DNA from: Variovorax boronicumulans
Lineage (GTDB): Bacteria > Pseudomonadota > Gammaproteobacteria > Burkholderiales > Burkholderiaceae_C
NCBI RefSeq assembly: GCF_019352895.1
Contig: NZ_JAAAFX010000004.1
Location: 2,368,485 to 2,432,484 of the forward strand
Length of the DNA stretch: 64,000 bases
Direction of reading: 5' to 3'
Shown here: piece after piece, positions 27,410 to 36,809 of the stretch
Position numbering within the stretch: the first letter of the stretch is position 1
How the letters are laid out: each line of letters starts with the position of its first letter
Notes under the pieces: model-generated
What the model saw: the letters and a program-made list of their open reading frames with translations, nothing else
Told to the model about the DNA's origin: nothing
Database searches by the model: none
Made by a program: the position numbers and the translations under genes

Positions 27410-28390
27410 GTGAAAAATGCCTTGCTTCGCACCCCCTTCAGCGCCGTGGCCCTGGCCCTCGGCATGCTGGCCGCCGCGCCCTCCTTCGCCGCCGACACCA
27501 AGTCGGTGGCCGTGACCGCCATCGTCGAACATCCCGCGCTCGACGCCGTGCGCGACGGCGTCAAGGCCGAGCTCAAGGCCGCCGGCTACGAAGAAGGCAA
27601 GAACCTCAAGTTCAGCTACCAGAGCGCGCAGGGCAACGTGGGCACCGCGGCGCAGATCGCCCGCAAGTTCGTGGGCGATGCCCCCGACGTGATCGTCGCC
27701 ATCGCCACGCCCTCGGCGCAGGCCGTGGTGGCCGCCACCAAGACCATCCCGGTCGTGTACTCCGCGATCACCGATCCGGTCGCGGCCAAGCTGGTGAAGA
27801 ACTGGGACGCCACGGGCACCAACGTGACCGGCGTGTCCGACCTGTCGCCGCTCGAGAAGCACGTGGCCCTGATCAAGCAGGTGGTGCCGAACGCCAAACG
27901 CATCGGCGTGATCTACAGCCCCGGTGAAGCCAACTCGGTGGCCATCGTCGCCGCGCTCAAGAAGGCTGCGACCGACGCCGGCATGACGGTGGTCGAAGCC
28001 GCCGCCGCACGCACCGTCGACGTGCCGACCGCCGCCCAGAGCCTGGTGGGCAAGGCCGACGTGATCTACACGCCGACCGACAACAACGTGGTCTCGGCCT
28101 TCGAGGGCATCGTCAAGGTGGCCCAGCAGGCCAAGCTGCCGGTGGTGGCCGCCGACACCGCCACCGTCGAGCGCGGCGCCGTGGCCGCCCTGGGCCTGAA
28201 CTACAGCGACATCGGCCGCCAGACCGGCAAGATCGTGGTGCGCATCCTCAAGGGCGAGAAGCCCGGCACCATCGCCTCGCAGACCAGCACCAACTTCGAA
28301 CTGGTGGTGAACCCCGGCGCGGCCAAGCTGCAGGGCGTGACCCTGTCCGAAGAACTGCTGAAGACGGCCAAGGTCGTGAGCACCAAGTAA
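27410..28390 (+). CDS. ABC transporter substrate-binding protein (PF04392, TrpX-like)
   Basis: 326-residue periplasmic protein with a Sec signal peptide (cleavage near SFA-ADT). Features of the ABC_sub_bind family: VAVTAIVEHPALDAVRDGVKAELKAAGYEEGKNL, then IVAIATPSAQAVVAATKTIPVVYSAITDPVAAKLV, and VIYTPTDNNVVSAFEGIV. Characterised relatives bind tryptophan or other aromatic amino acids, but the ligand here is not shown by the sequence. Translation probably starts at the GTG at 27410, which is preceded by GGAG at 7 bp; upstream codons look non-coding. Permease and ATPase genes follow after a strong hairpin. Confidence 0.9.
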   Translation: MKNALLRTPFSAVALALGMLAAAPSFAADTKSVAVTAIVEHPALDAVRDGVKAELKAAGYEEGKNLKFSYQSAQGNVGTAAQIARKFVGDAPDVIVAIATPSAQAVVAATKTIPVVYSAITDPVAAKLVKNWDATGTNVTGVSDLSPLEKHVALIKQVVPNAKRIGVIYSPGEANSVAIVAALKKAATDAGMTVVEAAAARTVDVPTAAQSLVGKADVIYTPTDNNVVSAFEGIVKVAQQAKLPVVAADTATVERGAVAALGLNYSDIGRQTGKIVVRILKGEKPGTIASQTSTNFELVVNPGAAKLQGVTLSEELLKTAKVVSTK

Positions 28391-28403
28391 GCCAGCCCCT
28401 GCG

Positions 28404-28438
28404 GGCCCGTCGCCGCCGTGTGGCGGCGGCGTCGGGCC
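28404..28438 (+). terminator. Intercistronic hairpin after the TrpX-like gene
   Basis: An inner stem CGCCGCC (28411-28417) with GGCGGCG (28422-28428) around GTGT, and an outer stem GGCCCG with CGGGCC at 28404-28409 and 28433-28438. No U-run follows, so it more likely stabilises the upstream mRNA or slows transcription than terminates it. Confidence 0.6.
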
Positions 28439-28465
28439 TGTCCTCTTGCCTCGCAGGAAGCCCCC

Positions 28466-29362
28466 ATGTCCCTCATCGCATCGCTGGGCGCCATCGAGAT
28501 CGGTCTGATCTTCGGACTGGTCGCGCTGGGCGTCTTCATGTCGTTCCGCATCATCAATTTCCCCGACCTCACGGTCGACGGGAGCTTTCCGCTGGGCGCC
28601 GCCGTCGCCGCGACGCTGATCGTCGCCGGCTGGAACCCGGTCCCGGCCACCGTCATGGCCTGCATTGCCGGTGCGGCCTCTGGCTGGCTCACGGCCTGGC
28701 TCAACGTCAAGCTCAAGATCATGCAGCTGCTCGCGAGCATCCTGGTGATGATCGCGCTGTACTCGATCAACCTGCGCGTGATGGGCAAGCCCAACGTCGC
28801 GCTGATCACCGAGCCCACCGTGTTCACCATGGTCGACTTCGGCGGCATGCCCGAGCAGTGGGCCAAGCCGCTGTTGCTGCTGCTGATCGTGATCGCGGCC
28901 AAGATCGTGGTCGACATCTTCTTCGCCTCCGAAGCCGGGCTCGCGATGCGCGCCACCGGCAGCAACGCACGCATGGCGCGCGCCCAGGGCATCTCGACCG
29001 ACTTCCACACCATGGCGGGCCTGGCGATCTCCAATGCGCTGGTGGCGCTGGCGGGCGCGCTGTTCGCGCAGAGCCAGGGCACGGCCGACATCTCGATGGG
29101 CGTGGGCACGATCGTGATCGGCCTGGCCGCGGTGATCATCGGCGAGACGCTGCTGCCCGCGCGCAGCATGGTGATCACCACGCTGGCCTGCATCATCGGC
29201 GCGCTGCTCTACCGCTTCTTCATCGCGCTGGCGCTCAACACCGACTTCATGGGCCTGCAGGCGCAGGACCTGAACCTGGTGACCGCCGTGCTCGTGGCCT
29301 TCGCGCTGCTGGTGCCCGCCTACAAGCGCAAGCTGGGCGCGCTTTTCAAGGGGAAGAACTGA
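28466..29362 (+). CDS. ABC transporter permease (TrpY-like)
   Basis: 298-residue permease of the branched-chain/LivH-like fold with about eight helices. Family signs are IGLIFGLVALGVFMSFRIINFPDLTVDGSFPLGAAVAA at the N-terminus, EAGLAMRATGSNARMARAQGIST (cytoplasmic coupling region) near residue 152 and IVIGLAAVIIGETLLP. Start ATG at 28466 follows AGGAAG. The stop overlaps the ATPase start by one base. Likely exporter/importer direction: uptake, since a binding protein is encoded upstream. Confidence 0.9.
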   Translation: MSLIASLGAIEIGLIFGLVALGVFMSFRIINFPDLTVDGSFPLGAAVAATLIVAGWNPVPATVMACIAGAASGWLTAWLNVKLKIMQLLASILVMIALYSINLRVMGKPNVALITEPTVFTMVDFGGMPEQWAKPLLLLLIVIAAKIVVDIFFASEAGLAMRATGSNARMARAQGISTDFHTMAGLAISNALVALAGALFAQSQGTADISMGVGTIVIGLAAVIIGETLLPARSMVITTLACIIGALLYRFFIALALNTDFMGLQAQDLNLVTAVLVAFALLVPAYKRKLGALFKGKN

Positions 29363-30156
29363 TGCTGCGCGCCCAACAACTCGAGATCACCTTCAACGCG
29401 GGCACGCCGATCGAGAACCGCGTGCTGCGCGGGCTCGACCTGGAGATCCCCACCGGCCAGTTCGTCACCGTGATCGGCTCGAACGGCGCGGGCAAGTCGA
29501 CCTTCCTCAATGCGGTGAGCGGCGACCTGATCGTCGACCAGGGCCGCATCGAGATCGACGGCAAGGACGTCACGCGGCTCAACGCCTGGCAGCGCTCGGG
29601 CATGGTGGCCCGCGTGTTCCAGGACCCGATGGCCGGCACCTGCGAGGCCCTGACCATCGAGGAGAACATGGCGCTGGCCTGGAAGCGCGGCGAGCGCCGC
29701 AGCTTCGGCTTCGCGCTCAACCGCGGCCTGCGCGAGCTGTTCCGCGAGAAGCTGGCGATCCTCAAGCTGGGGCTGGAGAACCGGCTGACCGACCGCATCG
29801 GCCTGCTCTCGGGCGGCCAGCGGCAGGCGGTGAGCCTGCTGATGGCCTCGCTGCGGCCCTCGCGCATCCTGCTGCTGGACGAACACACGGCCGCGCTCGA
29901 CCCCAAGACCGCGGCCTTCGTGCTCGAGCTCACGGCCAAGATCGTCGAAGGCAGCCAGCTGACCGCGATGATGGTCACGCACAGCATGCGCCAGGCGCTG
30001 GACTACGGTTCGCGCACCGTGATGCTGCACGAGGGCCAGGTGATCCTCGACGTGGCCGGACCGCAGCGCGATGGGCTTGACGTGCCCGACCTGCTGCGCA
30101 TGTTCGAGCAGACGCGCGGCGAGAAGCTCGACGACGACAAGCTGCTGCTGGCCTGA
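29362..30156 (+). CDS. ABC transporter ATP-binding protein (TrpZ-like)
   Basis: 264 residues. Walker A GSNGAGKST (about 38-46), signature LSGGQRQAVSLLMAS, Walker B ILLLDEHTAALDPKT and MVTHSMRQAL. The EH following Walker B Asp (DEH rather than DEP) and the C-terminal RGEKLDDDKLLLA are typical for ATPases that work with PF04392 binding proteins. Its ATG overlaps the permease stop by one base, and its stop overlaps the following GNAT ATG by one base. Confidence 0.92.
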   Translation: MLRAQQLEITFNAGTPIENRVLRGLDLEIPTGQFVTVIGSNGAGKSTFLNAVSGDLIVDQGRIEIDGKDVTRLNAWQRSGMVARVFQDPMAGTCEALTIEENMALAWKRGERRSFGFALNRGLRELFREKLAILKLGLENRLTDRIGLLSGGQRQAVSLLMASLRPSRILLLDEHTAALDPKTAAFVLELTAKIVEGSQLTAMMVTHSMRQALDYGSRTVMLHEGQVILDVAGPQRDGLDVPDLLRMFEQTRGEKLDDDKLLLA

Positions 30157-30668
30157 TGGCGCCGCAAGCCGTGCGGCTGCGCACGATGCACGCCGACGAC
30201 CTCGAGGCCGTGCTCGCGATCCAGCTGGCCTGCTACGGCGCCGGTTTCGTCGAGGACGGCGCGCTGATCGCCCGCCGCCGCGCGGCCGCGCCGCACACCG
30301 GCTGGGTGGTCGAACAGGCCGGCGCGGTGCGCGCCTACCTCGCCGCCTATCCCTCGGTGCGGGGCAAGCTCACGCCGCTGCACGGCGAATTCGAGCCCGC
30401 GCCCGCGGCCGACGCGCTCTACCTGCACGACCTGGCGGTGCATCCGTCGGCGGCCGGTCTGGGCCTGGGGCCGTTGCTGGTGCGCCACGCCTGGGCCCAC
30501 GCGGCGCAGGCGGGCTGGGCGCACTCGACACTGGTGTCGGTGCAGGCATCGGTCGGCTTCTGGGCGCGTCACGGCTATGCGGCGGTCGCGCCGGCGGGGC
30601 CCGCGCAGCAGGCCCGGCTCGACACCTACCCAGGCGACGCGGTGTACATGGCGCGCCGGCTCGGCTGA
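30156..30668 (+). CDS. GNAT family N-acetyltransferase
   Basis: 170 residues with a single GNAT fold. The acetyl-CoA binding loop is GLGLGPLLVRHAW near residue 102, preceded by the beta-strand LYLHDLAVHPSAAG. The C-terminal VGFWARHGYA is the usual family ending motif. The ATG shares a base with the ATPase stop, so it is probably translated from the ABC-transporter mRNA. The acceptor substrate is unknown; position hints at an amine or amino acid brought in by the transporter. Confidence 0.9.
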   Translation: MAPQAVRLRTMHADDLEAVLAIQLACYGAGFVEDGALIARRRAAAPHTGWVVEQAGAVRAYLAAYPSVRGKLTPLHGEFEPAPAADALYLHDLAVHPSAAGLGLGPLLVRHAWAHAAQAGWAHSTLVSVQASVGFWARHGYAAVAPAGPAQQARLDTYPGDAVYMARRLG

Positions 30669-30675
30669 GGGCGGC

Positions 30676-30954
30676 TCAGCGGCGCCAGCCGCGCAGCACC
30701 AGCCACTGCACGGTGCCGCAAACGACCACCAGCGCGGCATAGGTGCTCATCCGGCCGTCGCGCCCGGACACCACGAGCCCGGCCACCAGGACCGCCACAC
30801 CGGCGACAAAGGTGATCGCCCACTGCAGCCACCAGCGCGGCACGCCGGTGCGCGAGGCACCCAGGAAACGCCCGATCGCCACCAGCACCAGCGCGAGAAA
30901 GGCCGCCGGCGCGGCGAAATTCAGCAGGTGATCGAGGGTGTTCAGCAGGTCCAT
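30676..30954 (-). CDS. Small membrane protein of unknown function
   Basis: 92 residues with three hydrophobic segments at about 11-28, 44-61 and 70-87, and an arginine-rich end (RGWRR). I do not recognise the family. It is convergent with the GNAT gene (7 bp apart) and divergent from hemA, with 105 bp between starts. Codon use is like that of the neighbours, and the hydrophobic periodicity supports a real gene. Confidence 0.65.
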   Translation of the reverse strand: MDLLNTLDHLLNFAAPAAFLALVLVAIGRFLGASRTGVPRWWLQWAITFVAGVAVLVAGLVVSGRDGRMSTYAALVVVCGTVQWLVLRGWRR

Positions 30955-31045
30955 CAGAGGCGAAACGTGGGCCAGGCGGCAAAAATCATGGCGGTCATAG
31001 GGAATGCCATTGACCCCCGGGCGGGACCCGGTCGGCCGCTGATTT

Positions 31046-31051
31046 TATAAT
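31046..31051 (+). promoter_or_regulatory. -10 element for hemA, consistent with a leaderless mRNA
   Basis: A perfect TATAAT ends 8 bp before the hemA ATG at 31060, so transcription should start one or two bases before or at the start codon. No Shine-Dalgarno sequence is present. A TTGACC at 31010-31015 is too far away (30 bp) to be its -35. Confidence 0.65.
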
Positions 31052-31059
31052 CGCTGTCT

Positions 31060-32349
31060 ATGTCAGTCTGGGCCCTTGGGTTGAACCACACGACCGCGCC
31101 GCTCGATCTGCGCGGTCGTTTCGCGTTCGCGGTCGATCAGCTGGCCCCCACGCTGCAGAGCCTGCGCAGCTCTTTCGCCTCTGGCCGGCACCCGGCCATC
31201 GAGGCCGCGATCATCTCCACCTGCAACCGCACCGAGATCTATTGCGCGGCCGACCACACCGCCGTCGACCATGCGCTGGGCTGGCTGGCCGAGAGCGGCG
31301 GCGTGTCGCCGGCGCTGCTGCGCACCCATTCCTACACGCTGAGCAACGACGCCGTCGCGCGCCACGCCTTCCGCGTGGCCAGCGGCCTCGATTCGATGGT
31401 GCTGGGCGAGGCCCAGATCCTGGGCCAGATGAAGGACGCCGTGCGCGCTGCCGAAAGCGTCGGTTCGCTGGGCAGCACGCTCAACCAGCTGTTCCAGCGC
31501 TCCTTCGCGGTCGCCAAGGAAGTGCGCACCGCCACCGAGATCGGCGCGCATTCGATCAGCATGGCGGCCGCGGCCGTGCGGCTGGCCGGCCAGCTGTTCG
31601 AGGATTTGCGCCAGACCCGCGTGCTGTTCGTGGGCGCCGGCGAGATGATCGACCTGGCCGCGACCCACTTCGCGGCCAAGGAACCCAAGTCCATCACCAT
31701 CGCCAACCGCACCATCGAGCGCGGCGAGAAGCTCGCCACCCGCTTCGGCGGCACCGCGATGCGGCTGGCCGACCTGCCGGCGCGGCTGGCCGAATTCGAC
31801 ATCGTGGTGAGCTGCACCGCCAGCACCTTGCCGCTGATCGGCCTGGGTGCGGTCGAACGCGCACTCAAGCAGCGCAAGCACCGCCCCATGTTCATGGTCG
31901 ACCTGGCCGTGCCGCGCGACATCGAGCCCGAAGTCAAGGCGCTGGAAGACGTCTACCTCTACACCGTGGACGACCTGGCCCAGGTGGTGCAGCAGGGCCA
32001 GGCCAGCCGCCAGGCCGCGGTGGCGCAGGCCGAAGTCATCATCGACGCCGGCGTGCAGAGCTTCATGCACTGGCTGGACCAGCGCGGCACCGTGCCGCTG
32101 ATCCAGCAGCTCAACGCCCAGACCGACGAGTGGCGCGCGGCCGAGCTGGCCCGCGCCCGCAAGCTGCTGGCCAGGGGCGAGTCGGTCGATGCGGTGCTGG
32201 AGGCGCTCTCGCGCGGCCTCACGCAGAAGATGCTGCACGGCGCCATGGCCGAGCTGCACGCGGGCGACGCCGCCGCGCGTGCCCAGACCGCGCAGGTGGT
32301 CTCGCGCCTGTTCCTGCGCGGCGACCCGCGCGGCCCCAAAGAGCGTTAG
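31060..32349 (+). CDS. hemA: Glutamyl-tRNA reductase
   Basis: 429-residue enzyme that reduces glutamyl-tRNA to glutamate-1-semialdehyde, the first step of C5-pathway heme synthesis. The catalytic Cys55 lies in [10 protein letters not shown], the NADPH-binding site is [17 protein letters not shown], and [13 protein letters not shown] follows. The protein begins [18 protein letters not shown], aligning with the E. coli start, so the ATG at 31060 is secure even though no ribosome-binding site precedes it. It leads hemA-prfA-prmC-grxD. Confidence 0.97.
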   Translation: MSVWALGLNHTTAPLDLRGRFAFAVDQLAPTLQSLRSSFASGRHPAIEAAIISTCNRTEIYCAADHTAVDHALGWLAESGGVSPALLRTHSYTLSNDAVARHAFRVASGLDSMVLGEAQILGQMKDAVRAAESVGSLGSTLNQLFQRSFAVAKEVRTATEIGAHSISMAAAAVRLAGQLFEDLRQTRVLFVGAGEMIDLAATHFAAKEPKSITIANRTIERGEKLATRFGGTAMRLADLPARLAEFDIVVSCTASTLPLIGLGAVERALKQRKHRPMFMVDLAVPRDIEPEVKALEDVYLYTVDDLAQVVQQGQASRQAAVAQAEVIIDAGVQSFMHWLDQRGTVPLIQQLNAQTDEWRAAELARARKLLARGESVDAVLEALSRGLTQKMLHGAMAELHAGDAAARAQTAQVVSRLFLRGDPRGPKER

Positions 32350-32440
32350 CGACGCTGGTCTGCCCGGCTGCCGCATGCGGCCGCCCGCCCCTGTCTTCCC
32401 TTTGACGGAAGGCGCCCTCTTCCCTTTTTCCGTTCCTGCC

Positions 32441-33529
32441 GTGAAACCCTTTCTGCGCCATCAACTCGAGCGCTATGCGCAACGCCTCGGCGAGCTGGAC
32501 TTCCTGCTCTCGCGCGAGGACATCATGAGCGACATGGCGCAGTACCGCGTGATCTCCAGGGAGCACGCCGAGGTCACGCAGATCGCCGGCCGCTGGGCCC
32601 GCTACACGCAGCGCGAGGCCGACATCGCGGGCGCGCAGGAGATGCTCGACGACCCCGACATGGCCGAGATGGCGCGCGAGGAGATCGCCGGCGGCGAGGC
32701 CGAGCTGCTGCAGCTCGAGGACGAACTGCAGCGCCTGCTGCTGCCCAAGGACCCCGACGACGCGCGCAACGCCTTCATGGAAATCCGCGCTGGCACGGGC
32801 GGCGACGAGTCGGCGCTGTTCGCGGGCGACCTGCTGCGCATGTACACGCGCTACTGCGAGCGCGCCGGCTGGCGCTGCGAGATCGTCAGCGAGAGCCCGA
32901 GCGAGCTGGGCGGCTTCAAGGAAGTGGTGCTGCGCATCGTGGGCGACGACGTGTTCGGCCAGCTGCGCTTCGAATCGGGCGGCCATCGCGTGCAGCGGGT
33001 GCCGGCCACCGAGACGCAGGGCCGCATCCACACCAGCGCCTGCACGGTGGCGGTGCTCGCCGAGCCCGACGAGACCGTGGCGGTGCAGATCAACCCGGCC
33101 GACCTGCGCATCGACACCTACCGCGCCAGCGGCGCGGGCGGCCAGCACATCAACAAGACCGACTCGGCGGTGCGCATCACGCACATCCCGACCGGCATCG
33201 TGGCCGAGTGCCAGGACGACCGCAGCCAGCACCGCAACAAGGCCAAGGCGCTGCAGGTGCTGTCGGCCCGGATCCAGGAAAAGGACCGCAGCGAGCGCGC
33301 CGCCAAGGACGCGGCGCTGCGCAAGGGCCTGGTCGGCAGCGGCGACCGTTCCGACCGCATCCGCACCTACAACTTCCCGCAGGGCCGACTCACCGACCAC
33401 CGGATCAACCTCACGCTCTACAAGCTGCTGCAGATCATGGAAGGCGACCTGGGCGACGTGCTGGCCGCCCTGCAGGCCGCGCGCGAGGCCGAACAGCTGG
33501 CCGAGCTGGAATCGAGCCTGCCCGCATGA
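32441..33529 (+). CDS. prfA: Peptide chain release factor 1
   Basis: 362 residues. RF1 reads UAA and UAG and triggers hydrolysis of peptidyl-tRNA. The catalytic GGQ is at residues 233-235 (the same number as E. coli Gln235). The start is taken as GTG at 32441 ([24 protein letters not shown]), which aligns with E. coli MKPSIVAKLE; no Shine-Dalgarno is visible and the 91-bp gap from hemA is pyrimidine-rich. Its stop overlaps the prmC ATG by 4 bp. Confidence 0.96.
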   Translation: MKPFLRHQLERYAQRLGELDFLLSREDIMSDMAQYRVISREHAEVTQIAGRWARYTQREADIAGAQEMLDDPDMAEMAREEIAGGEAELLQLEDELQRLLLPKDPDDARNAFMEIRAGTGGDESALFAGDLLRMYTRYCERAGWRCEIVSESPSELGGFKEVVLRIVGDDVFGQLRFESGGHRVQRVPATETQGRIHTSACTVAVLAEPDETVAVQINPADLRIDTYRASGAGGQHINKTDSAVRITHIPTGIVAECQDDRSQHRNKAKALQVLSARIQEKDRSERAAKDAALRKGLVGSGDRSDRIRTYNFPQGRLTDHRINLTLYKLLQIMEGDLGDVLAALQAAREAEQLAELESSLPA

Positions 33530-34374
33530 CGGACCTCCCACAAGCCCCTTCGACGCTGGCCCAGGCGCTGCGCGCCGCGGCCGCGCTGGGCGTGGACCGG
33601 CTCGATGCCCAGCTGCTGCTGCTGCAGGTGCTGCAGCGCCCGGTGCACGAGCGCGCCTGGCTGCTGGCGCACGACGGCGATGCGCTGCCCGCTGACGCGT
33701 GGACCGTGTTCGCGCAGCTGTGCGCACGGCGCGTCGCGGGCGAACCGGCCGCCTACCTGCTGGGCGAGAAGGAATTCCACGGCCTGGCGCTGCAGGTCGA
33801 TGCCCGCGTCTTGGTGCCGCGGCCCGACACCGAGACGCTGGTCGAGTGGGCGCTCGAAGTCCTGGAGGCGCACCAGGCCCCGACCGTGCTCGACCTCGGC
33901 ACCGGCAGCGGCGCGATCGCGCTGGCCGTGCAGCATGCACGCCCCGACGCCCGCGTCGACGCGGTGGACGCCAGTGCCGACGCGCTGGCGGTCGCGCGCG
34001 AGAACGGCCGCCGGCTGGGCTTGGCGGTGCGCTTCGCCCAGGCCGACTGGCTGGCCGGCGCGGCCACGGGCTACCAACTCATCGTGTCCAACCCGCCTTA
34101 CATCGCGGCCGGCGACCCGCACCTGCCCGCGCTGGCGCACGAACCCGTGGCCGCGCTGGTGGCGGGCACCGACGGCCTCGACGACCTGCGCCGCATCGTG
34201 CGGGCCGCGCCCGGCCACCTGGCGGCCGGGGGCTGGCTGCTGCTCGAGCATGGCCACGACCAGGCCGATGCCGTGCGTGCGCTGCTGGCCGCGCAGGGCT
34301 TCGAGGAGGTTCAGCACCGCCACGACCTGGCCGGCATCGCGCGCTGCACCGGCGGGCGCTACGCCGGGCTTTGA
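33526..34374 (+). CDS. prmC: Release factor glutamine methyltransferase
   Basis: 282-residue SAM-dependent enzyme that N5-methylates the GGQ glutamine of RF1 and RF2. Motif [14 protein letters not shown] is at residues 121-133 and the substrate-glutamine motif NPPY at 189-192. The N-terminal helical domain (residues 1-80) recognises the release factor. The ATGA overlap with prfA couples production of the enzyme with that of its substrate. Confidence 0.97.
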   Translation: MTDLPQAPSTLAQALRAAAALGVDRLDAQLLLLQVLQRPVHERAWLLAHDGDALPADAWTVFAQLCARRVAGEPAAYLLGEKEFHGLALQVDARVLVPRPDTETLVEWALEVLEAHQAPTVLDLGTGSGAIALAVQHARPDARVDAVDASADALAVARENGRRLGLAVRFAQADWLAGAATGYQLIVSNPPYIAAGDPHLPALAHEPVAALVAGTDGLDDLRRIVRAAPGHLAAGGWLLLEHGHDQADAVRALLAAQGFEEVQHRHDLAGIARCTGGRYAGL

Positions 34375-34442
34375 ATCCGCCGCGCGGCGCGAAAGCCGGC
34401 GCGGTGAAATAATCCGATCAGTCTATTTTCAGGAGTGCCCCC

Positions 34443-34769
34443 ATGTCCGACGCCCAACAACGCATCGACGACCTCGTCAAGACCAACGAACTCGTGCTCT
34501 TCATGAAGGGCAACGCCAGCTTCCCGATGTGCGGCTTCTCCGGCCGCGCGATCCAGATCCTCAAGGCCGTGGGCGTCGACACGCGCACGCTCAAGACGGT
34601 CAACGTGCTCGACGACCAGGAGATCCGCCAGGGCATCAAGGAATACAGCAACTGGCCCACCATCCCCCAGCTCTACGTCAAGGGCGAATTCATCGGCGGT
34701 TCGGACATCCTGATGGAGATGTACGAATCGGGCGAGCTGCAGCAAGTGATCAGCGCCCCGGCGGCGTAA
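34443..34769 (+). CDS. grxD: Monothiol glutaredoxin GrxD
   Basis: 108 residues with the monothiol CGFS active site (Cys30) in MKGNASFPMCGFSGRAIQIL, plus NWPTIPQLYVKGEFIGGSDI for glutathione binding. GrxD binds a [2Fe-2S] cluster with glutathione and takes part in iron-sulfur trafficking. The start has CAGGAG upstream. It lies 68 bp after prmC; an AATAAT at 34408-34413 might be its own -10, but no -35 is evident. Confidence 0.96.
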   Translation: MSDAQQRIDDLVKTNELVLFMKGNASFPMCGFSGRAIQILKAVGVDTRTLKTVNVLDDQEIRQGIKEYSNWPTIPQLYVKGEFIGGSDILMEMYESGELQQVISAPAA

Positions 34770-34866
34770 GCCGTCCCGCCGCCGCGCCACCCATTGGTGC
34801 GGCTGGCTCCGTGGGCGAATCGGGCGCCTTGCGCAATCAGTAACATGAGGGGCATCCGAGACCCCC

Positions 34867-36168
34867 ATGACACTGACCCAAAGCCTGCTTCTCATCCTCG
34901 GGCTCATCGCGGCGAGCGCCTTCTTCTCGCTGGCCGAGATCACGCTCGCCGCCTCCCGCCGCCTGCGCCTGCGCCAGATGGCCGACGACGGCGACGCACG
35001 CGCCGACCGCGTGCTGCGCATCCAGGAACAGCCCGGGCCCTATTTCACCGTGGTCCAGATCGGCCTCAACGCGGTGGCGATCCTGGGCGGCGTGGTGGGA
35101 GAAGGCGCCTTCTCCCCCTTCTTCGCCGACCTGCTCGGCCGCTGGCTCAGCGCCGAAGCGGCCCAGGGTTGGGCCTTCGCGGCCTCGTTCTCGATCGTGA
35201 TCGCGCTGTTCCTGGTCTTCGCCGACCTGTTCCCCAAGCGCCTGGGCATGAACGACCCCGAACAGCTGGCGGTGCGCATGGTCGGTCCGATGAACGTGCT
35301 GATCACCACCTTCAAGCCGCTGGTGTGGTTCTTCACGCGCTGCACCGACCTGCTGTTCAAGCTCCTGGGCGTGCCGCTGCAGCGCGTCGACCAGATCACC
35401 TCGGCCGACATCCTGGCCATGACCGAGGCCGGCGCCCGCGCGGGCGTGCTGGCCGCGCGCGAGCAGCAGGTGATCGCCAACGTGTTCGAGCTCGACACCC
35501 GGCTGGTCGGCAGCGTGATGACCTCGCGCGACCGCATCGCCTGGTTCCAGAAGGACGACCCCGAATCGGTGCTGCGCGCACGCATCGTGGCCGAACCCTT
35601 CTCCGCCTACCCGGTGTGCGACGGCGACATCGACCACGTGCTGGGCTACGTCGATGCCAAGGACATGTTCCAGCGCGTGCTGAGCGGCCAGCCGCTGGCG
35701 CTCGACCAGGGCGTGCCGCTGCACAAGGCGCTGGTGGTGCCCGACCGGCTCTCGCTGACCGAGGTGCTCGAGCAGTTCCGCCAGGCGCACGAGGACTTCG
35801 CGATCATCGTCAACGAGTACAGCCTGGTGGTCGGCGTGATCACGCTCAACGACGTGATGAGCACGGTGATGGGCGACCTGGTCGGCCCGCAGGAAGACGA
35901 GGAGCAGCAGATCGTGCGGCGCGACGAGAACTCCTGGCTGATCGACGGCGTGACGCCGGTGCAGGACGTGCAGCGCGCGCTCGACATCGACGTGCTGCCG
36001 CATGCCGACGAGTACGAGACGCTGGCGGGCTTCCTGATGGTGATGCTGCGCCGCGTGCCCAAGCGCACCGACAGCGTGGTCTGGGCCGGCTACACCTTCG
36101 AGGTGATGGACGTCGACAGCTACCGCATCGACCAGGTGATGGTGACGCGCACGCCGCCCAAGAACTAG
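34867..36168 (+). CDS. HlyC/CorC-type membrane protein with CBS domains
   Basis: 433 residues of the CNNM/UPF0053 family. An N-terminal DUF21 membrane domain has helices near 5-22, 62-80, 100-122 and 135-155, followed by two CBS domains (about 205-330; VMTSRDRIAWFQKDD) and a C-terminal CorC_HlyC domain (ENSWLIDGVTPVQDVQRALDIDVLP...). Relatives act in Mg or Co homeostasis and efflux, and some sense nucleotides through CBS. The exact ion is not shown. The last codon TAG overlaps the stop of the convergent transglycosylase gene in a CTAG. Confidence 0.88.
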   Translation: MTLTQSLLLILGLIAASAFFSLAEITLAASRRLRLRQMADDGDARADRVLRIQEQPGPYFTVVQIGLNAVAILGGVVGEGAFSPFFADLLGRWLSAEAAQGWAFAASFSIVIALFLVFADLFPKRLGMNDPEQLAVRMVGPMNVLITTFKPLVWFFTRCTDLLFKLLGVPLQRVDQITSADILAMTEAGARAGVLAAREQQVIANVFELDTRLVGSVMTSRDRIAWFQKDDPESVLRARIVAEPFSAYPVCDGDIDHVLGYVDAKDMFQRVLSGQPLALDQGVPLHKALVVPDRLSLTEVLEQFRQAHEDFAIIVNEYSLVVGVITLNDVMSTVMGDLVGPQEDEEQQIVRRDENSWLIDGVTPVQDVQRALDIDVLPHADEYETLAGFLMVMLRRVPKRTDSVVWAGYTFEVMDVDSYRIDQVMVTRTPPKN

Positions 36169-36809
36169 TCCGCCGCGCGGTCCTTGAAGGTCCAGAGCCG
36201 CTGGTTGGCGAACACCGCGTCCGGGTACGGCGCCCGCCCGCGGCTGCCGTTGTAGCGGCCGAGCGTGAGGAACAGGTCGCCACGCTCGCGGTCCAGGTAG
36301 TGGCGCAGGATCACGCAGCCGAAGCGAAGGTTGGTCTGCATGTGGAACAGCTTGGCGGGATCGGCGTCGCCGATCACCCGGGTCCAGAAAGGCATGACCT
36401 GCATGTAGCCGCGCGCCCCGGCGCTCGAGACGGCGAACTTGCGGAAGTTGCTCTCGACCTGGACCAGGCCCAGCACCAGGCTCACGTCCAGCCCGGCGCG
36501 CTTGCTCTCGTACCAGGCGGTCTGGAGGAATTCCTTGCGCGAGGGCCAGTCGGCGATCTTCTTCTTGAGCCGCTCGCTCATGTCGCCCAGCCAGCGCAAA
36601 TAGGCCATCCGCGCCTCGGTGCTCGCGAATTCGGGGATCGGGGGCGCCTTGTTGTGGATGGCCGAACTCAGCGCGGTGCGCACCGAGTCGATCAGCGGCT
36701 CCTCGATCTGCGCGCCGGCCCATGCGCCGCGCGGGCAGGCCAGCACCAGCGCACCGGCCGCCGCGCCGCCGAGCAGCTGTCGGCGGGAGGTGGCCGGCGT
36801 CAGGCTCAT
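36165..36809 (-). CDS. Tat-exported lytic murein transglycosylase (SLT domain)
   Basis: 214 residues. A twin-arginine signal peptide starts [15 protein letters not shown], with a cleavage region near GAWA-GAQ (about 31). The SLT domain has the catalytic Glu119 in [29 protein letters not shown], which cleaves peptidoglycan with 1,6-anhydro-MurNAc formation, and [17 protein letters not shown] near the end. A cysteine at residue 25 (LVLAC) could be a lipobox, so membrane anchoring cannot be excluded. Its ATG overlaps the proS stop by 4 bp. Confidence 0.92.
   Translation of the reverse strand: MSLTPATSRRQLLGGAAAGALVLACPRGAWAGAQIEEPLIDSVRTALSSAIHNKAPPIPEFASTEARMAYLRWLGDMSERLKKKIADWPSRKEFLQTAWYESKRAGLDVSLVLGLVQVESNFRKFAVSSAGARGYMQVMPFWTRVIGDADPAKLFHMQTNLRFGCVILRHYLDRERGDLFLTLGRYNGSRGRAPYPDAVFANQRLWTFKDRAAD

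Noticed and set aside
32350..32440. TTGACG at 32402-32407 as a promoter for prfA
   Set aside because: No -10-like hexamer lies 16-18 bp downstream; the following region is a pyrimidine tract. prfA is more simply read from the hemA transcript.
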